DNA of 64,000 nt from Rhyzopertha dominica (taxonomy: Eukaryota; Arthropoda; Insecta; Coleoptera; Bostrichidae), in assembly GCA_025024175.1 (NCBI GenBank), contig QCXZ01000064.1:53031325-53095324 (forward strand), read 5' to 3'. A program made the translations under genes and the position numbers. Of this stretch, positions 45,861-58,146 are shown piece after piece (within the stretch, counting starts at the first letter, position 1; the number at the start of each line of letters is the position of its first letter). Under the pieces are notes generated by a model that saw only the letters and a program-made list of their open reading frames with translations, was not told the origin of the DNA and did no database searches.

Positions 45861-46141
45861 GGCTGTACATTTTTAAGGGTGTCTGAGAACAATTACTTAC
45901 AAAAAACACAAGTTTACTGGCTAGGCTGGCTACTTTTGTCACTTCAACACTCGATAATAGTTTGCTGGTTAACTTATCGATACGATGATCGTCTTTATCG
46001 ATTAATACCAGAAGTTTTGCACCTCGAACAAAGGAACAAATTTGAAGATTCTGCGTTCCAATAATATTTACCTATATAATAGCCAGCAAAATTTGTCTCA
46101 GTACACAACAGTTTAATGCTGAGAAGGAACAGTATATACAT

Positions 46142-46229
46142 AAACTGCACTGATCAGCTATAATGACAGCGAAATAGATCTATCTGCAGCTGGTTGCGTT
46201 GCGGACAGCACAGCTTAGGCATGCATTTT
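46142..46229 (+). mobile_element. hammerhead-bearing retroposon, copy D (5'-truncated, ribozyme dead)
   Basis: The 88-bp copy starts at the stem I strand of the hammerhead and ends in the conserved GGCATGCATTTTA. It is flanked by an 11-bp direct repeat with one mismatch, AGTATATACAT (46131-46141) and AGTATATAAAT (46230-46240). Truncation at the 5' end with an intact 3' end and target duplication is the pattern left by target-primed reverse transcription. The core reads CUGAUCA (46150-46156): the essential G8 is replaced by C, and stem II has an A.C mismatch, so self-cleavage is not expected. GAAA (46171-46174) and the AUC triplet remain. Confidence 0.85.
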
Positions 46230-46240
46230 AGTATATAAAT

Positions 46241-49200
46241 ATTTAAATCATTCAAGTACAGCAACACAATGGATTTACAGTCGAGTGTATACTTATGTAA
46301 TACAGACAATACAGCCTAACATGCAACACTAGGGCGCTGTAACAGGTTAATTTTGAAAAATTGTTGTTATTTAAACTGTATCGGGATATAGGTCATTGCT
46401 CTCTAACAGCTGGTAGCTCTTCGTGTAAAACACGTCCGTTTCTTCTGGTTGACGAATTCAAGGTGTAGTCTTATCATCTAGATGTTTTCTTCTGGCGCTG
46501 GAAAGTTCGAGAAAAATCTTCCGCAAGGCATTCTGTTTCCGTTGTCGGAATAATTCAAGTCATTTGACGGATCTGTGCCATAATTAAGCCACTAGTTTTC
46601 TGTAAATTTTTGGTTGCAATAAATTATAGTGTAGTTGTTTATTGAACCGAGCCATTGAGGGATTTCGTAGAAGCAGTGAGCTTGAAATTTCACCGTTTCC
46701 TCAGCTATAAACAGAGCTGAATTTCTTATCACCTCGTCAGGCCGTTCTACACCTAAAGGTATGCTTTCAGATATGCTCAGTTCCCAGGCTAATGTTCGGT
46801 TTCTCATAATTTTAGGCCTTTTTACGTACTTGTCATCGAAATTCTTGTGGTGTTGCTCTTGAGTCCTGGTTGCGTAAAAACAAGCCATCAGGCTCCCGTA
46901 TCGAGGTCCTTCCAGAATCGAGTTGACCTTTGATCTTCGTATCTACCCCATCGTTCTTAGAGGGTTGGACTACCATCCACCTACCCACCACCAAGGTCTA
47001 GGGGGTACCAGGCTTATATAACTCGCCGTTAAGTCGACCTGGATTTTTACAGTGGTGGAGACGTCATTCTACACCCGCCGTGGAGTAGCCCATCACAAAA
47101 ACAGATAAAAATTTCACATAATATTATCTTGTTTATCTTTATTTCATTACCATACGATTTCGAAAAGATCGTAGCGGTTTATGTTCGCTATTAACTTTGA
47201 CTGTAATAATTTACACTTGAATTTACTTAACTATTACTTAGCGTGTTTTTATCGCGTTACTCCTATTTGTTCATATTTGTTACGATCTACGAAAAATTCA
47301 TGGGTAACCCTGCTAGTATTACGTGAAGCCTAAAATTGAAATGTAATTTCTCTTTAGAAATAATTTGTAAGCCGAGTATAGCTATACCAGGTACAGTCAG
47401 AAAGTTTCGATAACTACTATTATTTTTATTCAGTTAAAAGTTACTGTTTACTTGCGTTTATATTGCTAAGTTTATACGAACGTAAATTATACCAATTGTT
47501 AAAGGGAGCAGTGAGTTTTATTTTGTTTCTTACTTATTAAGAAGTCATCTTTCCCGTTTTTGTTGTTGTGATAAATCGGTTGCTTAAGATTTAGTTGCAA
47601 AACGGGTGGCGCCTTTCAGTAAGATTCGCGGGTTTAGGAGATTTATCCACCCCCTCTACGCTGTGCTGGTGGGTACTGTTTAGTAGCCGTAACTTTGGTG
47701 AGATAGTTTCCACTGCCACCCTCTATAATTTTCTCTACTTTCTTAATTTACGGTTTTGTGCGCGACGTAAGGGTAATCCTCTAGAAGTCACGTCACAGCG
47801 CATCACTGAGAAGATCCCAGTAGGTCGACTGACTCCATAATAATAACAGTGAAATGCCTGTTACACAAAAAAAACACTGGGGAAGGACTCGTGGGAAAAG
47901 ACTGCATTATCTAATGAACGTGTTATGGTTACTGACAAGGAAGAACACAGGCTATATGCACAGTTCCTAATCGTGAGGGGTACAGATGCTGATTTCCTTA
48001 CAGCGTCAGCAATGTTGCATTAAATTTTCTAGCATTTATGTTGCGAAACTAGATATATTTCGAGAAACCAACTTCACAACAATGATGTTAATAGAAACTT
48101 GCTGTAAAATATGTTTTGGAGATTCCGATTATGTGTAGTAGTAATATAAGGGATGAGACTTGCTTCCTTTTCGGTTAAAAGCAGAAAGCCTGAAACAGAA
48201 ACTAATTCGCTCGAATGTACAAACACAGCCTAAATTACTTAAATCCTGCTCAGGTAATTCTCGCAGTGATGTGCCCCATTCATCTACCTCATCTCGGAAC
48301 GCGCATAAATCTAGATGTTCGCGTTTTTTCCCGGGAACTGGCTGTTCCGCCAACAATATGGGGCCATAAACAGGATCCAGCATAACTGTGGTACATGATG
48401 AAGTGTGCATTATAATGAAGTATTGTGCACAAGTGGGAGGCTTACTCTGCGCGCCAGTTAAATTAAACTGTGTTAATTTTCTTCTCCCGTGGTTTTCCAT
48501 TAAAATTTGCGCACGGCTTATCTCTAATATCTCTTGCGTTGTTTTTTAAATGCGCTCAGCGCTTAACGCTCATTTCCGACCAGTGAAAGGCCTCTACGGT
48601 AAAACAACACAAAGCTTTCAATAGTTCAGCGCACTAAACACTGTTGAAACCAACTGACGCACAATTCGCCCAGCAGCACCGCGCTGGAGCATCCTTAAAC
48701 CAAATAAAGTTGCTTTATCCTTTGTTTCGAAGCGGCACAGTTCTAATAATGGAAAAGTTGGATTAGCAGGTTATGAGAAGCCGTTAAACCTTTAATTACT
48801 GGAATTTATGTGACATATATACGTATTTGGAATTAAGTATGAAATGTGAATGTGAATACATACATAAACAAGCATTTTACTGCTTTTTTTCACATACCAT
48901 TATGACTAGGAACGTAAAACCAATAGAAACATCTTAAGTGTTAACTTGCTATTGGTTTCCGATAGATATTGTGAATTCTATTTAATAGTATAGAAACCTA
49001 AAGAACTTCTCTGAATTTGCCTAATGCACAATAACTAATACCAGATCTAATTATTAGTTGGCTATAAGAATACTAAAGTATTTTGCTATTTCTTTTACCC
49101 AACTGTTTTAAACTGCAAAAGGTTTTGTCACTTTGTTGTAAAAATAAGTACAATTGAGTCAATAACTGTACCCTAAAGGTTCTACGCGCATGGTGACACT

Positions 49201-50430
49201 TTGATATCAACTCATCTGCGGGAAATGTTATGAGAATTCATCGCACAATAGTTTTGAAAGTGAAATCGCCAATTCTGTCAGTTACGAACTGCTTTATAGC
49301 TGCCTAGGCCAACTCAGTTGGATTTCAGTATGGATGATATAGCAGAAATAACATTGTGGCATTTTGAGTTAAGCAATTTACCGAAGAAAAACTTTTTATT
49401 TTAAGGCTTGTACGTTTTCAGCGTATTTTTCGTCTTCTCTATTCTTGGTTCTTATACTTTTCGAAATTGATTTTATTATAGCAATCGCCGTTCATTCTTT
49501 GCGATTTAAGAATCTCATTCGTCACCTGCATTTACAATTAGCAGGTTTACCTAATCGCTCGTTTGTATTATCACTCAATGATTGAATTGAATTGAATATC
49601 AGATCTTTTCATAGGAATATTACGGTTTGTCTCCGTCTTCATCCAACGAAGAGCCATTTTGTCACAAATTTTCGAAGGCTCCCATAACTTTTTATGCATT
49701 CGCCTCAAGGTTGCTATCTCTTTCTCCGTTGTATATTTTTCTGCATAAAATGGAATACATGACCTCCCCCACCCGTCAAAATCATTCAAATCGGACTCTG
49801 CAGTAGTCTTCTTTGGTCTGGAGTTAAGAACCTGTTTTGCTTTCCATAATCAAATCTTATTTCGTTTACAGTTGTTTGTACGGTTCGCCGACAACCACGT
49901 ACATTCTTGGATCTTTTTACGCTTCCTAGTAAGCTGATTGTTTGAGCTATCCCATTTAACATTAAAATGTCAATTTCATGTAAACGGTACCAAGAACCGG
50001 CACAGTTCACGAAGTCAAACAATCCACAAACAAAACACTATCTCAAACCGAAAAATTAATCACAGTCTAGCTTTATTCGTTTACTATCTCACTACTACTT
50101 CAAACGAAAAGGGCGTGAACAAGTGTGAGGTACCGTCCAGTAACGGCTGGTGAGGGAGGGCTGCCAGGCGCCGCCCTCCCTACGTAAATGACTAGGTACA
50201 TCAAATTCAATTAAATTAAAACATCTATTTACATTTATATCTAATGATCTAATTTACCAATTATTAGATATTACCCATAGGTATTTAATTTACAATCTTA
50301 TGTAGATTTGCGTTCAGCGCGTGCACTGCGGGAATCCGCAAGCCATTTGATTCACTTGCTTGCCGGCTGCCGGGCGGGCTGATTCCTGTAACCCCAAAGC
50401 GTGTCGATGCCAATGAGCGGTTATTAAGCC
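46241..50430. other. no supported gene; longest ORF 48129-48500 (minus)
   Basis: The minus ORF at 48129-48500 (123 codons) lies in a GC-richer stretch but has no recognisable domain, and the opposite strand is also open (48160-48369), so it may be chance or a decayed exon. TTGAATTGAATTGAA near 49581-49596 matches the tail of the non-LTR element at 20958 and may mark the end of another decayed copy. CTTATATAACTCGCC at 47012-47026 is TATA-like but unassigned. Confidence 0.3.
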
Positions 50431-51980
50431 TACACTGAAAAAAGTTCATTGTCAACAACAACAAATTTCCGTTTGTTATGGACAAATTTGTTGTAGTAAA
50501 GAATTATTTGTTGTAAATACCATACATTTGCTTCCTTGTTGTTTCGATTTACTAAAATCATGTTGTTGCCTGTACCAAGATAAATTTTGTTACCGCAAAT
50601 AATATATATGATAAAGTTAATAAATTAAATGAGTTACATACACAAAAAAATGTTGTCATTTTCTAGCCAATCATAACCATTTAAATCACGCCATTACCAT
50701 ATAAGGTCCTAACCGAAAATGCTGCTAAAGCCATTCATTGTTGCCAGGTTGGGCGATTCATCCCCAAAGAGAAAGAATTCGTATTTGGCAACCTTGAATT
50801 TCACAGCCAAAAACTATATCTCTAGATTTGATTTATTAAACGTTGTAACAATATAATGTATGTGTTCATGCAGAACTCGCTCTAAGTTGAATTTATTTTT
50901 ATTTAAATTTTTGTTCGTTATGTTAATCTGATTGTATGCTACGACCATCAATGACGGTTTTAGCGCGTTCGTAAAGGCGGTAGCAATCTGCATTTGATCA
51001 GTCTGGACGGCATTTTGCCGAGTATGAGGAATGGGGGACATACTGCTGAAGAATACTGTCAATTAGAGGTTTTCAATGTAAGTACAATTAATTCTTTATG
51101 TTATTTCTTATGAGTTTTTAGGGTAGTTTCAAATTGAAGCGTTTTTAATTACTTGTATGCCCTGTAGTAGAGCTACAGTAATCCGGATCTAGACTGGACT
51201 CAACCGTGTTAGTAAAAAATCCAGAATGTTGGTTCCCTTTGTTACTTAGTATTATTTCCTACTTCCCAGAAAGTTAATGCTTCCTACTTTGTGCTGTTTT
51301 CTGGGGGCCATTTTGCTTATTTTACCCGTTTCCAGTCCATGTTCATACAACGCTACATTTATTGATATTCACGACGGTCAATGGACATGCAACTTTAAGT
51401 TTTGTGTTAATAGAAATATTTATTTTTATATTTTCAGCAATACATTCTTTCAGTTAATAAATGTTTCATGAATGAAGTCTTGTTTTATTATATTGTACCA
51501 TGTTTGCAATGAAATTAGCATATGTGCGGCAGTTCAGAAATTAAGTGTGAACAAAGAGTGGTAAGTACGTATTCATTTATAAATAAACCAGATTAAAAAT
51601 TAATAAATATAGCTTATTGTACCAACATGTTGTGCATTTGCTTCCATAAATATTAGGTATCTGTACATGTAAGTAATAGTGAGTGTTGGAAGACCTAACA
51701 GTTCATCAGTCGCTTTAAATACGCATGACTTGCCCGTACAACAAAATAATTGGTTATTGTAACTACTACAAACACATTGTGATTAATAAATTATAAGTCA
51801 TTTTAACAGATATCGTTTTTGTTGCTACTAATAACAAATTACTTCTAATAACAAATATTTTGCGCAGCAAAAATAATTCGTTGTCTTTACAAAGTTTTTA
51901 GTTGAGGCTATAGCTACAAATAGAATTTATTGACAATACTAAATTTAAACTAAACCGAACAAATCCTTTCTTTTAGTGTA
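50431..51980. mobile_element. candidate TIR element with TACACTGAAAAAAG ends
   Basis: The left end TACACTGAAAAAAG (50431) is matched in inverted form by CTTTCTTTTAGTGTA ending at 51980, with similarity extending loosely further in. Both ends are followed inward by clusters of ACAACAAAT and ATTTGTTGT words, which are rare elsewhere in the window. The interior (1550 bp) has only short ORFs. One of them (51277-51471) begins with a hydrophobic, signal-peptide-like segment (MLPTLCCFLGAILLILPVSS) after a pyrimidine-rich CAG, but I cannot support it as an exon. Confidence 0.5.
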
Positions 51981-52067
51981 CGTACAGGTAGTTTTTTGTG
52001 GAAAATTGTGTTCAAGACAAAAAAATGAGGGTGTGATTTAATTAAATTAAACTTCAGTTCTCTGAGT

Positions 52068-52376
52068 ATGGCGGACAAAGTAAACATTAAGGAAAACGAA
52101 ACGCCCTGTACTTGTATTAAATTTAAATCAAGTNCAACCCAGTTACCAAAAATCGAAAAGGATTTACCAGAAAGTTTGATGCAAATGTTTATGAAAAGAC
52201 TTCATGGTTGCGCGGATGGGAAGAGACAAATGCGTTTTTTTTGTTTTGTTTGTTTGTTGTTTGGTGGCGATGATAACTGGACATTTCTAAGAAATAAAAT
52301 GAAAAGTATTTAAAATAGGAATACTTTTTGTACTACTCAATTAGCGCCCCCCAGATAAAAATGCCACTAGCCGCCA
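52068..52376 (+). pseudogene. hAT transposase N-terminal remnant (TTF-type zinc finger) and TIR
   Basis: An open stretch reads MADKVNIKENE... and then, across a frameshift near 52200-52240, KTSWLRGWEE and FFCFVCLLFGGDDNWT. The CF.CLLFGG...W word is characteristic of the TTF-type zinc finger at the N-terminus of hAT-like transposases. About 60 bp further, the minus strand begins CAGTGGCGGCTAGTGGC (52360-52376), a hAT-type terminus followed by GGGGGGCGC. The order (finger next to an end) fits the 5' end of an element whose remainder is missing or was deleted internally. Confidence 0.7.
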
Positions 52377-52379
52377 CTG

Positions 52380-52989
52380 GTTCCGTCCTACAAATTCTAT
52401 TGCGTATCTTTCGAACAAAGACGTCCACCCGCAAAGATACTCTTGACGAATTGTACATTGTTTATAGGTGTTCTAAAGCCCAAAATGAACAAGAATACTT
52501 TTCGAGTTCTTTAGCTTGTTCTCTCCGCAAAATGGCGGGTGGCTGAGCAGTAATTATATATTATTACATTAAATTAGGTAGGTATACAACCAGTGGTTCA
52601 ACTATCCAAAAAAGCAGCAAGTAGGGAATTTAAGGCTTTAAACTGTAAACAGAAAAACCTCCTCGTCTGTTTTTAAGACCTTCTAAAACCTACGACAGGC
52701 TAATGTAGTTTCACCTGTGCGGAAACTTGATTGAATTAAAATTAACCTTGATATCCAAAAATGCAAACCTAGGCAAAGTTGGATGTTGATTAAAGTGCCA
52801 CCTTGGACATAATTCACTAACTTCAATAGATAAGCAGATCTGCAGCTCTTGGGCATTAAAGAAATACTTGCGGTAACTCGAGCAATTAATTACCCATATC
52901 AAAACTGGGTAGGTCGAAAACAATCGGCCTTGGAGCGTTAACCTGCGGCACGCACCGATTTATTCCCAACCCCAGTCACTTATTTATAA
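52380..52989. other. no recognised feature
   Basis: A short plus ORF at 52328-52546 runs through the hAT terminus and is not a gene. The rest is AT-rich. Confidence 0.4.
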
Positions 52990-52990
52990 T

Positions 52991-54420
52991 ACAGGATATT
53001 TCACGAATGATAATGACCCTGATGAAATTAAAAATGCAACCCAAAATACATTTGCAGAGGTAACATTGATAATTGTTCACCGTGTTAAAAATATAAAACG
53101 TAGAGAGCTGTATAAATTCGTAAATTTTGACATAAAATTCAATCATTTTTAAGCAAATTTGGTATAGTAAAACAAATTTTATTTTTGAAAAATGTTTATT
53201 CAATAATATTAATGTAATAAATGCTCAAAATGTCGCCCTCCGCTGTTTCACAAGCTTGAATTCATGCCCAAAACGATCTTTTAACATGCATTAACATTTC
53301 TAAAGTGATCAATCTACATGCATCACGTATTTTATTTTCCAAATATTCTACACTTTCAATTGGTGTTTAGTGTACTTGTTTTTTTACCATATACCCGACA
53401 GAAAAAAATCCAAAGGAGTAAGGCTCGGGCTTCTCGGTGGCCAATGATTAATTGAACCTCTTCCTATCTATCGATTAGGCAAAACCAAATCAAGACGATT
53501 TCGCACTATTCTATGATAATGCGCAGTTGCCCCATCTTGTTGGAACCATAGATCTAGTCTGACTTGTAAATTTACATTTAGGAGAAGTACCGGTAAAATG
53601 TTTCTTAAAAAATTTAGATAAGTATTGCCGTTTAAAGTGTCACGAAATAAATAAGACCCAACAATTTGATTCTGCAATATTCCGCACCAGACATTCGTCG
53701 AGTAGATAGTTTGAAAATGTCCTTCTCGAATCCAACGTGGATTTTCTTGCGCATAATAATGCATGTTATGTTTGTTAACTCCACCATTATTAGAAAATCT
53801 TGCTTCATCTGAGAAGCAAATGTCATAAAATCTCACATTCAAATTTTGGAGTTCCCGAAAAAAGTTACAAAAAGCCAGTCTTTTAGGATAATCTATCTCC
53901 TTTAAGGCCTGAACCAATTGCAAGTGATACGGATGAAATTGATTGCCTTTAATTATTCGGTGTACTGAAGACAGACTAATACCGGTTGCTCTTGAGACTA
54001 CCCTTTGACTAATATGAGGATTTCCAATACTCTAATGTCATTGTTAGGGCCTATTGATGTTCTTTCTCTTGACTTTTTCAGTGGTGGCCAGTTTGTCCTT
54101 AAAGTTAATTCAAGTCTCTTGAAAATTATATCGGCAGGAGCTCTTCTATTTGGAAAACGTTGTCTGTATAAACGGGCAGCAGCGGAAGCATTTTTCTTGC
54201 ATTCAGCATAAATAATAATCATATCTGTTTTTTTTATTTGTATACATTTTGATTTTTAATAAATACAGTGACAGGAACCATAGCGCTTAGCCGTTATCGA
54301 CTCCCAATTTATTTTTAAAATAATACCATTCTGTAAAATTACCACATTGGCTATGAGAATGTATTTTAGGTTGAATTTTTAATTTCGTCAGGATCATTAA
54401 ATTGTTAAATGCATTTAATT
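52991..54420 (-). mobile_element. DD41D mariner-type element, decayed
   Basis: Inverted repeats of at least ~43 bp flank a dead transposase: 53013-53056 and about 54354-54398, sharing CCTGA.GAAATTAAAAAT.CAAC..AAAATACATT with a few mismatches. The left outer end TACAGGATATTTCACG resembles the CAGGGTGTTTCA ends of insect mariner-like elements. The right outer end is worn (about 54415). Inner similarity continues weakly for another ~25 bp. Confidence 0.8.
53230..54225 (-). pseudogene. DD41D Tc1/mariner transposase with stops and frameshifts
   Basis: Reading the minus strand from 54222, the N-terminal helix-turn-helix (ECKKNASAAARLYRQRFPNR) is followed by a frameshift near 54010. The frame then gives PHISQRVVSRATGISLSSVH and, in the ORF at 53468-53923, FSDEARFS (first Asp) and WFQQDGATAHY (second Asp). 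A TAG replaces Trp in NR.IGRG near 53470. Translation past it gives PPRSPSLTPLDFF with the third Asp, exactly 41 residues after the second. The C-terminal part (to ~53225) has further breaks. The spacing assigns it to DD41D, distinct from the intact D34D mariner at 37659. Confidence 0.88.
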
Positions 54421-54574
54421 TGGCAACTAAAAGCTAAGGCTATGCCACATCAATTTTTTTGCTTTCGCCACATAATACACTAATCGTGATGTTACTTAAA
54501 CCTCTCAGCAGTCGATTTACCTGCTAGTTTGTCTACATTCATAATATGAAGGCCGTAGTGCAACTGAGAAATGA

Positions 54575-56054
54575 CTGTAAAGCAGTGATGGGCGCGTAAA
54601 ATACACCATGTAAATTACTCTATTATCTACGCGTAAACTATGTAATATTATACTTTGAAAGTCTACTGTAGAAAGTAGCATTGTGTAGACAAACACAAAT
54701 CTAGAAATATATAGTGTGTTTTAATTATTGTGCATAATAGCAGTACTACTCAAAACGCCTCAAACGTAATATTAGTTTTTTGTATCTTATTATTATTTTT
54801 ATTATTTGTTAACTAAACAAAATACTACCCTGTTGTAACCAGGTTAACGAGACAAATGCGCAAACAACAATAACTTGTTTAGACATACGTTATTTAAGGC
54901 CGGAAGACCAGACTAAGCAGGACAAACGTGCTGTTAAAAGCACTTTGTAACTTTCCGAATTGTAATTTTATTATTTTTCTTCTCTAGAAATGGAAATACG
55001 CGAGCAATTTCATACGCTGCCCTTGTCTTTTTTAGCTTTTCTAGCGATATTTTTAATCCCAGATCAATTTTATTGTGCTGTGTTAGCAGGATATACACAA
55101 AGCTCTCATTTGTGGACTAGGTACATTGATATAAAGAAGCAAGTAGCAAGTGATAAGTAGTTATAGTACCTAAACATATTTTTTGTATGTGAAATATGCG
55201 CTTCAGAATTTGATAGCATGTAAAAGGTAAGCTTCTTAGGGATACACCTGATATAGTTATGGAAGGAAAGACTTCAAACGCACACGTATGCTTTGTCTTT
55301 TATGTCCCAAAAAGTAAGAAAACCATTTGGATATTATGGTGACCTACTGAAATAGGTTATGCATGTTTGTAATATAGATATTAATACAGTATATAATAAG
55401 TGCATAATGCTTAATGCAATAATAGGCCATATTACACGCGAATTGTTCCAATATTCGAGTGTAATATGGTTCATTATCCACGAAATGAATATTATACTTT
55501 ATCTGCAACTGTATACAGAATGGCCCATTGAAAATGAATAGTATTATTAGAATTTTTTTATAAATGTTGTTTATTGATGAAATTAATAGTAACATTAGGA
55601 TTTGCAATATTAATGGTTACGGTAAAAATATCCTTCATTTGCAATGGGACGCTCTGTATACAGTTGTAGATATAGTAGAGTACCCAATTCGTGTATAATG
55701 GACTATATTACACACGAATCTGATATAATCAGCAAATACCGTGTAATATTCTCTCTAATGTAAAATGGATTGTATTATGTTGCTACAGATACGCACATAA
55801 TAATAGTTGTAGATAAAAATTATTAAATTTAAAATTTCAAGGAATTCAACACAAGGAGAAGCTAACAAGGCAGGGAAGTTAGAAATAAAATACTTTCTGT
55901 TTAGTTTTAGCGTGTACTTAGTATACTTTAGCCATAATATACTCGTCTTATATTTTCTACTCAAAATCTACTCCAAAGTGCTTTATCTGCATGTTCTACT
56001 GGTGTAAGGTAGAAAATTATAATTTAGGCGTAAACGCCCATCACTGCTGTAAAG
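54575..56054. repeat. 8-bp TSD (CTGTAAAG) of non-autonomous hAT
   Basis: CTGTAAAG at 54575-54582 is exactly repeated at 56047-56054, immediately outside the CAGTGATGGGCG termini. Confidence 0.9.
54583..56046. mobile_element. non-autonomous hAT element
   Basis: The 1464-bp element has inverted ends CAGTGATGGGCG (12 bp) and a perfect 8-bp target duplication. The interior is very AT-rich with no transposase. It contains several copies of a word around TATTACAC(G/A)CGAAT or its complement (55427, 55457, 55707, 55740), which may be subterminal-type binding repeats or simple divergence of a short tandem. The exact duplication suggests a relatively young insertion. Confidence 0.88.
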
Positions 56055-57890
56055 ATGTAAAGGCACCTTGCAAAAGCCACGTCGTCCAAGCCTTGAGTCA
56101 TGCAGGCATATTAAAAGGCTATGGCCATCAGTAACAATAAAGCCTAATGCTTTCGCTGTAAAACGACCATTCACGACCAATTTCGTTATACCATCAGCTG
56201 AATAAACATTTCTAGTTGTTTATCCTGTCTTTTTATTTATTTTTCTTTCTTTCCTTCTTGTCTGTAGTATATCCTAAGACTATTTCAAATTCTGCTTGTC
56301 AGTGTTCCCTACCAGCTTATGCATTTTTAACCAGCTCTGGGAATTGCCGTGCTTTGTAACGAGGCGATAATAATAAGCATATCGCAGTTTCAAGAAATTG
56401 CCGGGTTGCAACGTTCTCCGTCTACGCCAAACGACGAGAACTGTAGTTAAGGAACAAATTGCATGGAAGTATGCTGTGCTTATAGGAAAACGCTCGTTGA
56501 GGAACGGCTCAATGGGTCCAAACACGCAATCTCCCAACTTGTTTATTGCGTTAAAAGTCACGGATACGTCGACAGGATGAGTGTGTATTAGACGAAATCA
56601 TACGTTTTATATTTTTCAGCAAGAACTTCAAAGCAAAGCGATTCCCTCGTCAATAGTCGCATAACGTCCAATGATTCCTCAGAATTAGCAGTAAGTCAGA
56701 TAAGTTGACCACAATGATGTGATATCTCGTGCTGTTTTTAATCTCAGTAACATTTTCCTTCCAACATTAGCCTTAACTGAATATAATATTAAATACGGTC
56801 AACAGTGCTGAATACGACTGACTTAAAGCGACGGTACCTTAAATATTTGACAAAGCCTTGCTTTGAAAACATAAATTCTAAATAATGTAAAGCTCCTATA
56901 TTCTGGAGCTTCTCTCATCTCACCGATACCTATCTCCCTCGCACTAGACCCGATGCGTACTCATCTCTCCGATCCGACAAATGTAAACGCGTGCTCTGAT
57001 TGGTTAGAGCGTTCGAGTTATATCTACTAGTAGGTTAAACCTACTGTATATCATGTATTCATCTTCATTCTTTTCATTCCAATTGTTTGATGTTTATCTC
57101 TCTTTAAAATATGCTTGACTGATGAGTACCGTTCTAAAATGTTTTTCAACATAGGTACACACGTAAATACAGGACAAATTAGTTTTCGGGTAGAGCATTG
57201 GCGAAGGTATTGGAAGCTTTGACAAACATTAGAATACGTTACGTTGCATACAATATAATCTATAGAGTTGAAAGCGTTTAGAGGTATGTATGATAACGCT
57301 AGGTCATGTGTAAAATCCAGTATAATTTATACGGGTAATTATTAACTAAAATGTCATAATTATTAACAAATCTTAACTCTTTATTAATACATAAATTATA
57401 TTATAAATTTTATTGATTATAAACTGAACAACAAAAGTATTGAAATGCATTTAAACTTTTTCATTATCATACATTTTTAATAATAAACTTCGCTAAATAT
57501 TATAAATAAACGGGTGTTATATTTATGAATGAAATTTATAAATGCCATATATCGCTAAATTACCATGGGATGTTATAAATAAATTATTTATAAAGATAGA
57601 TCTAAAAAATACTGTATATTGGATTCTTCAGATGACGTAATATTATCATGCTTATGACTAAGAGGTAGCGCACTTATCTCGAGAACCGTTAACTGTATAA
57701 AATATTGCCCAAGATCAAATTTTTATAATACTCTACATCTTCTCTAGTAAACTCCAAATACCTTTTAGAGCCGATGAAACAAGATATTTACAAATTACCC
57801 GATTTTGTGACCTTTGACCTTGAATATCTTGGATCGCGTACATGTATTCTATGAGATTCTTGAGCTGACTTTTAATATCTTAAAATAATG
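56055..57890. other. no gene; part of a distant inverted repeat pair
   Basis: The segment ~56938-57012 (TAGACCCG, then GCTCTGATTGGTTAG) is matched in inverted form at ~58382-58440 (CTAGCCAATCAGAGC, then CGGGTCTA). The pair brackets 1.4 kb that includes hammerhead repeat E and could be worn TIRs of an older element. The rest is AT-rich and unrecognised. GTAGGTTAAACCTAC (57029-57043) is a small perfect palindrome. Confidence 0.35.
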
Positions 57891-57903
57891 GTGCATGCAA
57901 GTT

Positions 57904-58134
57904 AAAATGCATGTCTATGCTGTGCTCTCTGCGTCTCTGCTTATAGCTCATCAATGCAGTTTAGAACTAGTACCGACAGCATGGCCTGCTGTCAAGTTGA
58001 TGTATGCAGGTGCATGCCAACTTGTCAGGCTACAGATCACTTTATTTAGGAAGTATAATCCGTTAAGGCAGCTAGGTGGCTTTGCCATCATGTCAGTGAA
58101 ACGCTGACAAATGGCATTGCCGTCTAAATTTCTA
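57904..58134 (-). mobile_element. hammerhead-bearing retroposon, copy E (near full length, ribozyme deleted)
   Basis: The 231-bp copy is flanked by a 12-bp duplication with one mismatch, TGCATGCAAGTT (57892-57903) and TGTATGCAAGTT (58135-58146). On the minus strand it starts ATAGAAATTTAGACGGC and ends GACATGCATTTTA, agreeing with copy A at both ends. The first hairpin domain is kept with compensatory changes (GCCAT/ATGGC where copy A has GTCAT/ATGAC). The hammerhead has UUGAUGA for CUGAUGA (57948-57954) and a deletion that removes GAAA and stem III, so it is inactive. A separate stretch (57975-58050) differs from copy A. Confidence 0.85.
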
Positions 58135-58146
58135 TGTATGCAAGTT

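Noticed and set aside
47010..47110. TATA-like box and TGGTGGAGAC as an LTR and primer-binding site
   Set aside because: No second LTR copy, gag-pol or terminal TG...CA structure is visible.
48129..48500. 123-codon minus-strand ORF as a host gene
   Set aside because: It shows no domain, signal or splice support, and the complementary strand is also open in a GC-richer stretch. Chance is a sufficient explanation.
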